From positions 1 to 64,000 of the forward strand of contig CALJLD010000049.1 of NCBI GenBank assembly GCA_937982665.1: a stretch of 64,000 bases of DNA, given 5' to 3'. The position numbers and the translations under genes are program-made. The DNA comes from an uncultured Planctomycetales bacterium (GTDB taxonomy: Bacteria; Planctomycetota; Planctomycetia; Pirellulales; S012-138). Positions 18,357-27,041 of this stretch are shown piece after piece. Every line of letters starts with the position of its first letter. Within the stretch, counting starts at the first letter, position 1. The notes beneath the pieces are model-generated. The model was given only the letters and a program-made list of their open reading frames with translations, had not been told where the DNA came from and ran no database searches.

Positions 18357-18710
18357 TCATTCCTCCATTTCAACAAGTTGTGTGTGGCGGGCATTTTCAC
18401 ATTCGTTTGTCACTGTGGAAATCCCCTGCCTTGGCCAAATCGAATGATTCGCGGGACAAAGTCGTTCAACGCTTGAATTTGCAAGCTGGAAACAGCCGTC
18501 GTCAATAAACTCAGCGGTCGCCGGACAGCTTGACTCAGGTGCTTACCATTACTACAGTTACAGAGACCTGTGCGCTCGAAAGGGCGCCTAAGACGGTTTG
18601 GTCGTCAACAGCGTCTGAGGAGGCCGCCACGCCGCTTCAGTCGCTGTGTTGTTTTTCGGGCGCTGAGAACCGTACGGTTTTCAGGGCCCGCGTCTCTTTA
18701 GTTGGCTCGA
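18357..18710. other. Intergenic region between divergent genes
   Basis: 354 bases between the start of the GNAT-nitrilase gene and the ATP-binding protein gene. I see no gene, strong hairpin or recognisable operator. It should hold both promoters. Confidence 0.4.
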
Positions 18711-20012
18711 ATGGCAAAGGTCGAACTGCGTGATCTCAGCAAGGTTTTTGCCGCAGGCGGGCGATCCGGTGACGGAAAGACAGGCGCGTCCCACACGGCT
18801 GTCGATGGCGTGTCGCTTACTGTTCTTGACCGCGAGTTCCTTGTCCTGTTAGGGCCCAGCGGATGCGGAAAGAGCACGACATTGCGAATGATTGCCGGGT
18901 TGGATCAGCCAACAAGCGGAGAAATCCTGATTGGAGACAGGGTGGTGAACGACGTCGCGCCGAAAGACCGCGACATCGCCATGGTTTTTCAAAACTACGC
19001 CCTGTATCCCCACATGAGCGTTTACCAGAACATGGCATTCGGATTGGAATTGCGATTCAAGACCAGTCGCTTGAAGCAGGCGCTTGCCCGCGTGCTGTGG
19101 CCGGCGTCTGCGCGCAAACAAGCCGAACTTCGGGCCGAGATTGATCGCCGAGTCAACTCAGCGGCCAGCATGTTGGGGATCAAATCGCTGTTGAGCCGTT
19201 TGCCGCGTCAACTTTCCGGCGGTGAACGTCAGCGAGTCGCGCTGGGCCGGGCGATTGTTCGAGAGCCATCAGCGTTCTTGTTTGATGAGCCGCTGTCCAA
19301 TCTGGACGCCAAGCTCCGCGGCGACATGCGTCGCGAGATCAAACGGCTCCATCAATCACTGCAGACGACTATCGTCTACGTCACGCATGATCAAGTTGAG
19401 GCGTTGACGTTGAGCGATCGTGTTGCGGTGATGAACGCAGGGCAGATTCAACAGGTTGGCCCACCTAATGAGGTTTACCTGCGGCCAGCAACGCGATTTG
19501 TTGCTGAGTTCCTGGGCACGCCGCCGATGAATGTGCTTCGCGGCTCTTTTGAGCGGTCGCGAGACGGCAGTTCCCCTGCAAGAGACTCCGTGCTCGCCTT
19601 TCGTGGGGAAGGTGACTGGCATGGAGAGATTTCCGCTGAGGCAGAGTTCTTGCCGACAACTGTGGCGGAATCGGCAGCGAATGGGGAATTCGATCTCGGA
19701 TTTCGACCGGAGGATATTCAAATAAGCGAGTCCTCGGCTGAGACAGCAGCGAGAGGTGCCTTCGGGCTGCGGTTTGACGCCACAATTGCGATGATCGAGC
19801 CGCTGGGAGACGCGCAGTTAGTCCATTTGGCCCCAACCGGCGGGGAATCGGCTGCCGATCCGGAGAAATCTCTCCTCGTCTGCAAAACGACCGCCACGAC
19901 AAACCACAATCCAGGCGATACAATCACAGGCCACGTTATGCCAGACCGGCTGCACTTTTTCCGCGTTGCGGACGGCCAGCGGCTTAGCGCGGAGACCGTT
20001 GCGAGCGCCTAA
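18711..20012 (+). CDS. MalK/UgpC-type ABC transporter ATP-binding protein
   Basis: 433 residues from the ATG at 18711. Walker A (GPSGCGKST), the Q-loop (MVFQNYALYPHM), the signature LSGGERQRVALGRA, Walker B (AFLFDEPLSNLDAKL) and the His switch (VYVTHDQ) are all intact, followed by a TOBE-like C-terminal domain. Between the Q-loop and the signature there is an extra stretch of about 30 residues, rich in Arg, Lys and Ala (about residues 108-145), not usual in this family. Such ATPases drive sugar or glycerol-phosphate importers, and one can serve several permeases; none is encoded nearby. The nusA gene starts 38 bases later, so readthrough is possible. Confidence 0.87.
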   Translation: MAKVELRDLSKVFAAGGRSGDGKTGASHTAVDGVSLTVLDREFLVLLGPSGCGKSTTLRMIAGLDQPTSGEILIGDRVVNDVAPKDRDIAMVFQNYALYPHMSVYQNMAFGLELRFKTSRLKQALARVLWPASARKQAELRAEIDRRVNSAASMLGIKSLLSRLPRQLSGGERQRVALGRAIVREPSAFLFDEPLSNLDAKLRGDMRREIKRLHQSLQTTIVYVTHDQVEALTLSDRVAVMNAGQIQQVGPPNEVYLRPATRFVAEFLGTPPMNVLRGSFERSRDGSSPARDSVLAFRGEGDWHGEISAEAEFLPTTVAESAANGEFDLGFRPEDIQISESSAETAARGAFGLRFDATIAMIEPLGDAQLVHLAPTGGESAADPEKSLLVCKTTATTNHNPGDTITGHVMPDRLHFFRVADGQRLSAETVASA

Positions 20013-20050
20013 TCAAGCGCTCAACACAACGAAACAACACCGGAGAACCC

Positions 20051-21544
20051 ATGAATCCCGCCGAAATGTTGCGGATTGTCGATGCCCTCTATCGGGAGAA
20101 GAACATCGACAAGGAGACCGTCTTCGAGAGCATCGAGACGGCCTTGATCTCGGCGCTGCGCAAACATTATGGGGACGAATCCCAAATTATCGTGAACATT
20201 GACCGGGATTCCGGTGTCACAACCGCTTCCCGCGATGGCGTCTCGCTGACGCCGGAAGAAGTTGAGGAACTTGTCGGGCGGATTGGCGCACAAACGGCCA
20301 AGCAGGTCATGATCCAACGCCTGCGAGAAGCTGAGCGCGATTCATTGTTTGATGAATACACGGCCGAACGCGGCCAGTTGGTTCGCGGCACGGTGCAGCG
20401 ATACGAAGGTGGTGCGGCCTCGGTCTCTTTGAACAACACAGAAGCGATTCTGCCTCGTAGCGAGCAAATCCCCGGCGAATCGCATCACGTCAATGAGTCC
20501 GTCCGCGCAACCATTTGTGACGTCCGCAAGGCGGGCAGTCGCGTGAAGATCATCCTCAGCCGAACACGGCCGGAATTGGTTCAACGCCTATTCGAACAGG
20601 AAATCCCCGAAATCGCCGAAGGTGTGATTGAAATCAAGGCGATCGCTCGCGAGCCGGGCAACCGCACCAAAGTGGCTGTCAGCACGGCTGATCCCCGCGT
20701 GGATTGCGTGGGAGCTTGTGTTGGCGTCCGCGGCAACCGCATTAAGAATATTGTCGATGAATTGGCTGGCGAGCGAATCGATATCGTTCGTTGGAGTGAC
20801 GACCTGGAGGAGTTGATTCGTAACGCCTTGAAGCCGGCGGAAGTGGAACAAGTCATCCTCTGCTCCATGCTCGGCAGGGCGATTGTCCTGGTGGGCGAGG
20901 CTCAACTCTCGCTCGCTATCGGAAAACGTGGCCAAAACGTCCGATTGGGAAGTAAACTTTGCGGTTGGGACATTGAAATCATGACCCGCGACGAGCTCGA
21001 AGAGTCCATCGAGCATGCCGTGGAAGGTTTCAGTTCCATTGAAGGGATGACCGCCGAAGTCTCGGAACAACTGGTCGGCGAAGGCTTTTTGTCCTACGAT
21101 GACCTGTCAATTATCGAGCCGGATGATTTGATGCAAATGGGCGGTTTGACGGAGGCGCAGGTCGACAAGATTGTCGCCGAAGCCGAGGTCAGAGCTGAGG
21201 AAGCTGAAAGGGCCGCTGCTGAGGAACGACGCCGTCGTCGTGAGGAAGAAGCCGCCCAACGGGCCGCTGAGGAAGCCGCCGCCGCGACGGCGGAATCCGA
21301 AGCTGGCGAAGCGGCAGAGGAAGCTGCATCGGAAGAGAATCAAGCGACCGTTGATCCTGGAGATTCGGCGGATGGCGAATCGCCTGCGGAAGCAGTGAGC
21401 GAGGAAGCCGCCGCTGATCAAGAGGAATCAACAAACACGAGTCAAGATAGTAACGGGGCAGAGGCTTCGCCCACGGAGCCAACAGCGGAAACAACAAATG
21501 TTGGGGAATTGAAAGGCACGAATGATGAGCCGTCCCCGTCATAA
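20051..21544 (+). CDS. nusA: Transcription termination/antitermination factor NusA
   Basis: 497 residues. The N-terminal RNA-polymerase-binding domain (1-125) is followed by an S1 domain (about 130-200; RGTVQRYEGGAASVSLNN) and two KH domains (about 220-345; GVRGNRIKNIVDEL and LAIGKRGQNVRLGSKL). A helix-hairpin-helix-like part (about 345-380) ends the conserved region. The last 115 residues are a low-complexity tail, first Arg/Glu/Ala and then strongly acidic. NusA-IF2-RbfA order is the common bacterial arrangement. The usual rimP gene upstream is missing here; its place is taken by the ABC ATPase. Confidence 0.95.
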   Translation: MNPAEMLRIVDALYREKNIDKETVFESIETALISALRKHYGDESQIIVNIDRDSGVTTASRDGVSLTPEEVEELVGRIGAQTAKQVMIQRLREAERDSLFDEYTAERGQLVRGTVQRYEGGAASVSLNNTEAILPRSEQIPGESHHVNESVRATICDVRKAGSRVKIILSRTRPELVQRLFEQEIPEIAEGVIEIKAIAREPGNRTKVAVSTADPRVDCVGACVGVRGNRIKNIVDELAGERIDIVRWSDDLEELIRNALKPAEVEQVILCSMLGRAIVLVGEAQLSLAIGKRGQNVRLGSKLCGWDIEIMTRDELEESIEHAVEGFSSIEGMTAEVSEQLVGEGFLSYDDLSIIEPDDLMQMGGLTEAQVDKIVAEAEVRAEEAERAAAEERRRRREEEAAQRAAEEAAAATAESEAGEAAEEAASEENQATVDPGDSADGESPAEAVSEEAAADQEESTNTSQDSNGAEASPTEPTAETTNVGELKGTNDEPSPS

Positions 21545-21548
21545 ACCA

Positions 21549-21594
21549 GACTGCACGTTGCAGTCGGGGGCGGTTCCCGACCAACTGAACGGGA
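21549..21594 (+). promoter_or_regulatory. Two hairpins between nusA and infB
   Basis: GACTGCA and TGCAGTC (21549-21555, 21559-21565) form a seven-base stem with a three-base loop, four bases after the nusA stop. A weaker stem TCCCG/CGGGA (21575-21579, 21590-21594) follows. No run of T follows, so partial termination, pausing or mRNA processing between the two genes are all possible. Confidence 0.45.
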
Positions 21595-21663
21595 GATCGG
21601 AATCATGCCTTGACAACTTCAGGCGCCGGCGGAATCAAACGCCCGCTGGCAGGAGATTAGGAC

Positions 21664-24543
21664 TTGCCAATTCGTATTTATGCGCTTGCCAAAGAGCTGG
21701 ACCTTGATAGCAAGGTCCTTGTTGACGTCTGCGCTAAGATCGGCATCCAAGGGAAAGGGTCGGCGCTGGCAAGCCTGACGGACGAGGAAGACGCCAAAGT
21801 CCGTGCCCATTTTGCTGGAGATGATGGTTCCAGCGCAGCCCCTGGCGCGCCTCCTAAGCCAGTTCCGCCTCCCGAAGTTGCATCTCGTTCCGGTGATGCG
21901 CCTGTCCGCCCGGACATTCTCTCCAGCAGCAACCAAGGCAAGCTGCGCACGCTTCCGCCCAAGACACGGCGAGACGAAGCTGCGGAAGTTGAACAGGCCG
22001 AAGTCGTCGAAGAAAAAGTTGACGAACCAGTCGCCGAGCCGGAAGTTCTTGCCCCCGTCGCATCCAGCGAACCTACCGCGGCAGAGGTCGAAGAGACAAC
22101 AGAACCCCAACCAACTGCCGAAGCGACGGACGTCGCCGAAAGCACATCCAAAGCCTCCGCGCCTGGCGCCGCTCCGCTGACGTCAATGATGTCGGGCGGA
22201 ACCGAAGCCCCGAAATCCTCCAAACCTGTGCCGCAGCCGCCGCCGCTCGCGCCGCCTCGCCTCACTGGGGACAGCAACCGCAAGATCAAGTCGCTTGATC
22301 GTCGCGGACGCGGCGGTGACCGCGAAGACAAAACTCGTCGAGACGACGATAGCGGGCCAGTCATTCGCGCCGCGCCGATGCCGGCCGCCAAGGCTCCGCC
22401 CGCTCGCCCCAAGAAGGATGAGCCCAAACCGCAGAAGCCGGAGATTCGCCTGCCGCAGGACGCCATTAAAGAAGCGAAGAAGGGCTCTGGCGCGCTAATC
22501 GAGCACGTCAAGCGCGTGGAGAAACGCCGTAGTCAGGAAGCTGCACGTGGCGATTCGACAACCTTCGTTGATGAAGATGGCCCCAAAAAGGGTAAAGGCA
22601 AACGCGGCGATAGCGGCCGCCCGATGACCAGCGAGGATCGTCGGCGGAACCGCGTCAAACGCGTTTCGCTGGACGAGGACGGCGGCGATTCCCGACCGCG
22701 TCGTTGGCAGCGCGGCCGGAAGCCCAAGAAATCCAATACCAACACTGCGGCCCCGCGGAAAGAAAACGTCGCGCTGGAACTACCCTGCAGCGTGCGCCAA
22801 TTCTCCGAGGCTGTCGGCGAACCGGTGATGCGCGTGTTGCAAGTCATGATGCAACAATTGGGCATGGGCGGCGTCAACATCAACAGTCAGCTTGATGAAG
22901 ATCTCGCCGAGATGTTGATTGTCGAACTCGGGGCCGAAGTTGATATCAGGAAGAAAGCCGATCTCGAAGAGGATGTCTTGGCCGAATTCAACGAAGAGAT
23001 CGATCCGGAAAAGGCTCAACCCCGCCCGCCTGTTGTTGCCTTCCTTGGCCATGTCGATCACGGAAAGACATCGCTGCTGGATCGTATCATCGGCACGCAG
23101 GTGGTCACTGGCGAAGCTGGCGGCATCACCCAGCACATTCGGGCGTATTCGATTGATGTCGACGGCAAGCAGATCAGCTTTGTGGACACGCCGGGTCACG
23201 AAGCCTTTACCGAGATGCGCGCTCGCGGGGCCAACGTGACCGATATCGTTGTGCTCGTCGTCGCTGCCGATGACGGCATCATGCCACAAACGGAAGAAGC
23301 CATCAGCCACGCTCGCGCGGCCGGCGTTCCCATCGTCGTGGCGATGAACAAGATTGACCTTCCTGGCGTGGACACCAACCGTGTCTTGCAGCAACTCTCC
23401 GCCAATGAACTTCTCCCCAGCGAATGGGGTGGCGAGACGGAAGTTGTTCGCACCAGCGCCATCAACGGTGACGGCATCGATGACCTGATGGAAACATTGA
23501 TGACCATTGCTGATCTTCACGAATACAAGGCCGACCCCGAAGGCCGCTGCACAGGCACATGTATCGAAGCCGAACAGCACGAAGGCCGGGGAGTTGTCGC
23601 CAAGGTACTTGTGCAAAACGGCACGCTCAAAGTTGGCGATATCGTCGTCTGCGGCGAATCGCATGGCCGCGTGAAAGCCATGTACGATACGCTCAATCCT
23701 CGCAAGAAACATAAAGAGGCCGGACCTTCCATGCCGGTCAACATCACCGGCTTGGACACCGCTCCAGGAGCTGGAGAGCCTTTCTACGTGTTGGAAGACA
23801 TCACGGAAGCTCGCGAAATCGCCGAACAGCGAACCGATCGCCATCGTGCTGCCGAATTGGGCACAGGGCCCAAGCCCGCGACGTTGGATACGTTTATGGA
23901 TCGCCTGTCCGCTGGCGTAGGCAAATCCACGCTGCCGCTAATTGTTCGTGCCGATACGCGAGGCTCCATCGAGGCCATCCTCAAAGAGTTCTCCAAGTTT
24001 GAGCACCCGGAAGTTGAGATCAAGCTGCTGCAAACTCTGGTTGGCGGAGTGAGCGAGGCCGATGTTCGCCTGGCGGAAGTTGCCGGGGCGATCATCATCG
24101 CTTTCAGCGTTGTGCCGGACGAAAAAGCTCGCTCGCTCGCTCGTGATCGCGGCATTGAGATCCGCCGCTATGACATCATTTATCGCGTAACTGAGGACGT
24201 GAAGAGCGCCCTGGAAGGCATGCTCAAGCCGGACGAGGAAGTGCGCGAATTGGGCCGTGCCCGCGTTCAACAGGCATTCCATATCAGTCGGGTTGGTACG
24301 ATCGCGGGTTGCCGCGTGATCGAAGGCATCATCCGTCGCGATTCCAGCGTTCGCATCCGCGTCATTCGCAACAACACCGTGATTGGCGATTACCCGATTG
24401 ATTCGCTCAAGCGCGTCAAAGATGACGCCAAGGAAGTCCGCGAAGGACTGGAATGCGGTATCAAGCTGCAAGGCTTTAATGACATCAAAGAGGACGATCT
24501 GCTGGAAGCGTACATGATTGAGGAAGTGGCCCGCACGTTGTAA
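21664..24543 (+). CDS. infB: Translation initiation factor IF-2
   Basis: 959 residues from a TTG start with AGGAG about eight bases upstream; the protein opens PIRIYALAKELDLDSKVLVD, the usual IF2-N domain. Residues about 60-370 are a long linker of Ala/Pro/Glu and then Lys/Arg-rich sequence. A second IF2-N-like part follows (about 380-440). The G domain has GHVDHGKTS near residue 463, DTPGHE and NKID; domains II, III and the fMet-tRNA-binding C2 domain complete the protein. It positions initiator tRNA on the 30S subunit. rbfA follows after 180 bases. Confidence 0.95.
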   Translation: MPIRIYALAKELDLDSKVLVDVCAKIGIQGKGSALASLTDEEDAKVRAHFAGDDGSSAAPGAPPKPVPPPEVASRSGDAPVRPDILSSSNQGKLRTLPPKTRRDEAAEVEQAEVVEEKVDEPVAEPEVLAPVASSEPTAAEVEETTEPQPTAEATDVAESTSKASAPGAAPLTSMMSGGTEAPKSSKPVPQPPPLAPPRLTGDSNRKIKSLDRRGRGGDREDKTRRDDDSGPVIRAAPMPAAKAPPARPKKDEPKPQKPEIRLPQDAIKEAKKGSGALIEHVKRVEKRRSQEAARGDSTTFVDEDGPKKGKGKRGDSGRPMTSEDRRRNRVKRVSLDEDGGDSRPRRWQRGRKPKKSNTNTAAPRKENVALELPCSVRQFSEAVGEPVMRVLQVMMQQLGMGGVNINSQLDEDLAEMLIVELGAEVDIRKKADLEEDVLAEFNEEIDPEKAQPRPPVVAFLGHVDHGKTSLLDRIIGTQVVTGEAGGITQHIRAYSIDVDGKQISFVDTPGHEAFTEMRARGANVTDIVVLVVAADDGIMPQTEEAISHARAAGVPIVVAMNKIDLPGVDTNRVLQQLSANELLPSEWGGETEVVRTSAINGDGIDDLMETLMTIADLHEYKADPEGRCTGTCIEAEQHEGRGVVAKVLVQNGTLKVGDIVVCGESHGRVKAMYDTLNPRKKHKEAGPSMPVNITGLDTAPGAGEPFYVLEDITEAREIAEQRTDRHRAAELGTGPKPATLDTFMDRLSAGVGKSTLPLIVRADTRGSIEAILKEFSKFEHPEVEIKLLQTLVGGVSEADVRLAEVAGAIIIAFSVVPDEKARSLARDRGIEIRRYDIIYRVTEDVKSALEGMLKPDEEVRELGRARVQQAFHISRVGTIAGCRVIEGIIRRDSSVRIRVIRNNTVIGDYPIDSLKRVKDDAKEVREGLECGIKLQGFNDIKEDDLLEAYMIEEVARTL

Positions 24544-24723
24544 CCGTCGCCGCATCAAACCGCGCGTGTCGTGCGTCCGTTGCTGTTCAACGCTCCTGGC
24601 AGATGAACCTTTGGCTTCGCACTTTATTGATCGCGATCTCGCGCAATGTGAGCTTGTGATCGCACTATTTTGGCTCATTTGTTCCGCACATAACCGCCCT
24701 TTGTTCACTAGTTCTCGTCGTTC

Positions 24724-25227
24724 ATGAGTTCTCGTCGCGTACTCAAGGCCGCCAACGCTATTCGCCAGGTTGTCAGTACGGCAATCTTGACCGAATTGCG
24801 CGATCCGCGCGTCAAGAATGTGACCGTAACCAGCGTTGAAGTCACGCCAGACTTGCGGCAAGCACGCGTCAACGTCTCCATCATGGGTGACGAGAAGTCA
24901 CAGCAGTTGACGCTCAAAGGTTTGCGGAACGCGGCAGGCTTCCTGCAGTCGCGGATTGGCGACCGAATCGAGACCCGCTACATCCCCAAGCTGGAATTCA
25001 AGCTGGATGAGGGCGTCAAGAACTCCATCGCCGTGGCGAGGATTCTGGACGAAGTTCTTGCGAAAGACCGCAAGGATTCGCCTGAGGAGGTGGCCGCCGA
25101 GCACGACGAAGCTCCTTCGAATGAGGCTGTCCCTGACGACACGGACGATGATACGGCCTTTGAAAGCGCGGAAGATGAGAGCACGATGGTCGTTGATGAT
25201 TCCAAATCAAACCCCAGCGATCCCTAG
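24724..25227 (+). CDS. rbfA: Ribosome-binding factor A
   Basis: 167 residues. The KH-like RbfA core spans about residues 1-115 (SRRVLKAANAIRQVVSTAIL; LRDPRVKNVTVTSVEVTPDL; FLQSRIGDRIETRYIPKLEF). The last 50 residues are an acidic Glu/Asp/Ser tail absent from most RbfA proteins. RbfA helps mature the 16S rRNA 5' end and the 30S subunit. Its place after infB is the classical one. Confidence 0.92.
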   Translation: MSSRRVLKAANAIRQVVSTAILTELRDPRVKNVTVTSVEVTPDLRQARVNVSIMGDEKSQQLTLKGLRNAAGFLQSRIGDRIETRYIPKLEFKLDEGVKNSIAVARILDEVLAKDRKDSPEEVAAEHDEAPSNEAVPDDTDDDTAFESAEDESTMVVDDSKSNPSDP

Positions 25228-25392
25228 CCGGGACTCCAAAGATCCCCCCTCATCCGCCCGGCATTTCGCGAATTCCCTGTTTCCCATTCCTACCCTCAAT
25301 TAAGATAGCCGCACGCGTCAGCTTGAGAATTCGTAACGTCTTGTGGCCCGGTTGTCTTTGCCCCTAATCGCTACTGAGAATCCAGTCCTCAA

Positions 25393-26238
25393 ATGAGCGC
25401 ACCCAATCGCAGCACGCTGATCTCCGCCACGCAGAAAGTTCTCAGGAAACACTACAAGCCGGTTTCCGCGGACGCCAAGAGGAGCGTGCTGGAGAATCTG
25501 CTCTACGGATGCCTGCTGGATAGCGCCAAGTACACGGATGCGGATTCCGCCTGGACGATTGTGCAGGACGAGTTCTTTGATTGGAACGAAGTTCGCGTGG
25601 CGACCAGCCGTGAACTGGCTGAGTTCTTCCCAATGCTGCCCGATCCCAAAGGCGCGGCGGACCGGTTGCGGCAAGCACTGCAAAATGTCTTTGAAGGGCA
25701 GTACTCCTATGACATGGAGCACATGCAGAAGGAGAATCTCGGCAAGGCAACGCAGAAGTTGGCCTCGTACGCCAAGCTCTCTCCGTTCGCTGTTTCCTAT
25801 GTTGTGCAGCATTCGCTGGGTGGGCACTCCATTCCGCTGGATGCAGGCGCAATGGAAATCATGCTGCTGCTGGATATTGTGACGGAGAAAGAAGCCAAAG
25901 CCCATCGCGTGCCAGGCTTGGAGCGGGCCGTTCCCAAAAGCAAAGGGCGCGAGTACGGTGCGCTCCTGCATCAATTGGTCGCGGATTTCGTCGCCAACCG
26001 CTATTCTCCGGCTGTGCACAAGATCTTGCTAGAGATCAATCCGGAGGCCAAGTCACGGCTGCCCAAGCGACCTTCCAAAACTGCCAAGAAAAAGCCGGCC
26101 AAGAAGACCGCCAAAGCAGCAAAGAAAAAAGCAGCAAAGAAGAAGGCCAAGCCAGCCAAGAAAACAAAAGCGCCGGCCAAAAAAGCTGCCGTCAAAAAAG
26201 CCGCGACCAAGAAGCCGGCAAAGCGCAAGCCGCGCTGA
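25393..26238 (+). CDS. HhH-GPD/endonuclease III-like protein with histone H1-like tail
   Basis: 281 residues. Residues 1-215 are helical and resemble the HhH-GPD DNA-glycosylase fold: LENLLYGCLLDSAKYTDAD at the start and HSIPLDAGAMEIM, which lines up with the segment of the catalytic Asp of endonuclease III. The LPGVGxKTA hairpin with the catalytic Lys and the four iron-sulfur cysteines are not visible, so glycosylase activity is doubtful. From about residue 220 to the end there are only Lys, Ala, Pro, Thr, Val and Arg, in AKK repeats like the tail of histone H1 or HU-type DNA-binding proteins. It probably binds DNA non-specifically. A strong hairpin follows the stop. Confidence 0.7.
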   Translation: MSAPNRSTLISATQKVLRKHYKPVSADAKRSVLENLLYGCLLDSAKYTDADSAWTIVQDEFFDWNEVRVATSRELAEFFPMLPDPKGAADRLRQALQNVFEGQYSYDMEHMQKENLGKATQKLASYAKLSPFAVSYVVQHSLGGHSIPLDAGAMEIMLLLDIVTEKEAKAHRVPGLERAVPKSKGREYGALLHQLVADFVANRYSPAVHKILLEINPEAKSRLPKRPSKTAKKKPAKKTAKAAKKKAAKKKAKPAKKTKAPAKKAAVKKAATKKPAKRKPR

Positions 26239-26261
26239 GCCACCTTGGGAATTCCCGCACA

Positions 26262-26289
26262 AGCGGGCGTCCACTATTGAACGCCCGCT
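26262..26289. terminator. Bidirectional hairpin between convergent genes
   Basis: Perfect nine-base stem AGCGGGCGT (26262-26270) and ACGCCCGCT (26281-26289) with a ten-base loop, exactly between the converging H1-tail gene and queC. There is no T tract, so it may stop RNA decay or polymerase rather than act as a classical terminator. Confidence 0.6.
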
Positions 26290-26300
26290 AGGCTTGTTCT

Positions 26301-26981
26301 CTAAGCATAGCGAATGGGGTCTGTCAGGCCGGCTTCCGCAAAGCCCCGCAGTCGCAAACGGCAAGCATCGCATTCGCCGCAGGCCGCCGCATTGCCTGGA
26401 TCGTAGCAACTTGTGGTGAGGCCATAGTCCACGCCGAGCTGTGTGCCGCGTTGGATGATCTGAGCTTTCGTCAGTTCGATCAGTGGAGTGTGGATTGTCA
26501 GCCGCTTGCCCTCCACGGCAGCTTTGGTTGCCAGGTTTGCCATCTTCTCGAAGGCTTGGATGTACTCGGGACGACAGTCCGGGTATCCGCTGTAATCCAC
26601 GGCATTCACACCAACATAGATGTCGTTGGCTTGCAACACTTCGGCCCAAGCCAATGCATAGGAAAGAAAGATGGTGTTGCGCGCCGGCACATACGTCAGC
26701 GGGATCTCTTGGGCCATTTCGGCTTCTTCGCGACCTTTGGGCACCTCAACATCCGCTGTCAGAGCTGAGCCGCCAAACTGCCTGAGATCGATGTCGACGA
26801 AGATTTGTTCTGCCGCTCCCAAACTTTGGGCAACCGCCCGCGCTGCGTCAACTTCGCTGCTGTGCCGCTGACCGTAGCGAAAGGTCATAGCGTACGGTTC
26901 AAATCCCTCCGCCCGCGCAACGGCCAGACAAGTGGCCGAGTCCAGGCCTCCACTCAACAGAATAACGGCGCGACGATTCAT
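26301..26981 (-). CDS. queC: 7-cyano-7-deazaguanine synthase QueC
   Basis: 226 residues from the ATG at 26981; the frame runs on to 27035, but MNRRAVILLSGGLDSATCL is the normal family start. The PP-loop SGGLDS binds ATP, and the zinc cysteines are in CYDPGNAAACGECDAC. QueC turns 7-carboxy-7-deazaguanine into preQ0 in the queuosine pathway. The tgt gene, which inserts the base into tRNA, is about 13 kb away in the same orientation; queD, queE and queF are not in the window. It lies 60 bases downstream of the large lipoprotein gene on the same strand. Confidence 0.94.
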   Translation of the reverse strand: MNRRAVILLSGGLDSATCLAVARAEGFEPYAMTFRYGQRHSSEVDAARAVAQSLGAAEQIFVDIDLRQFGGSALTADVEVPKGREEAEMAQEIPLTYVPARNTIFLSYALAWAEVLQANDIYVGVNAVDYSGYPDCRPEYIQAFEKMANLATKAAVEGKRLTIHTPLIELTKAQIIQRGTQLGVDYGLTTSCYDPGNAAACGECDACRLRLRGFAEAGLTDPIRYA

Positions 26982-27041
26982 GAGCTTGAATTTACGCAAC
27001 GTTGACGTTGCGCCAACCATGCTCGTGCGTAACAAGCGCTT

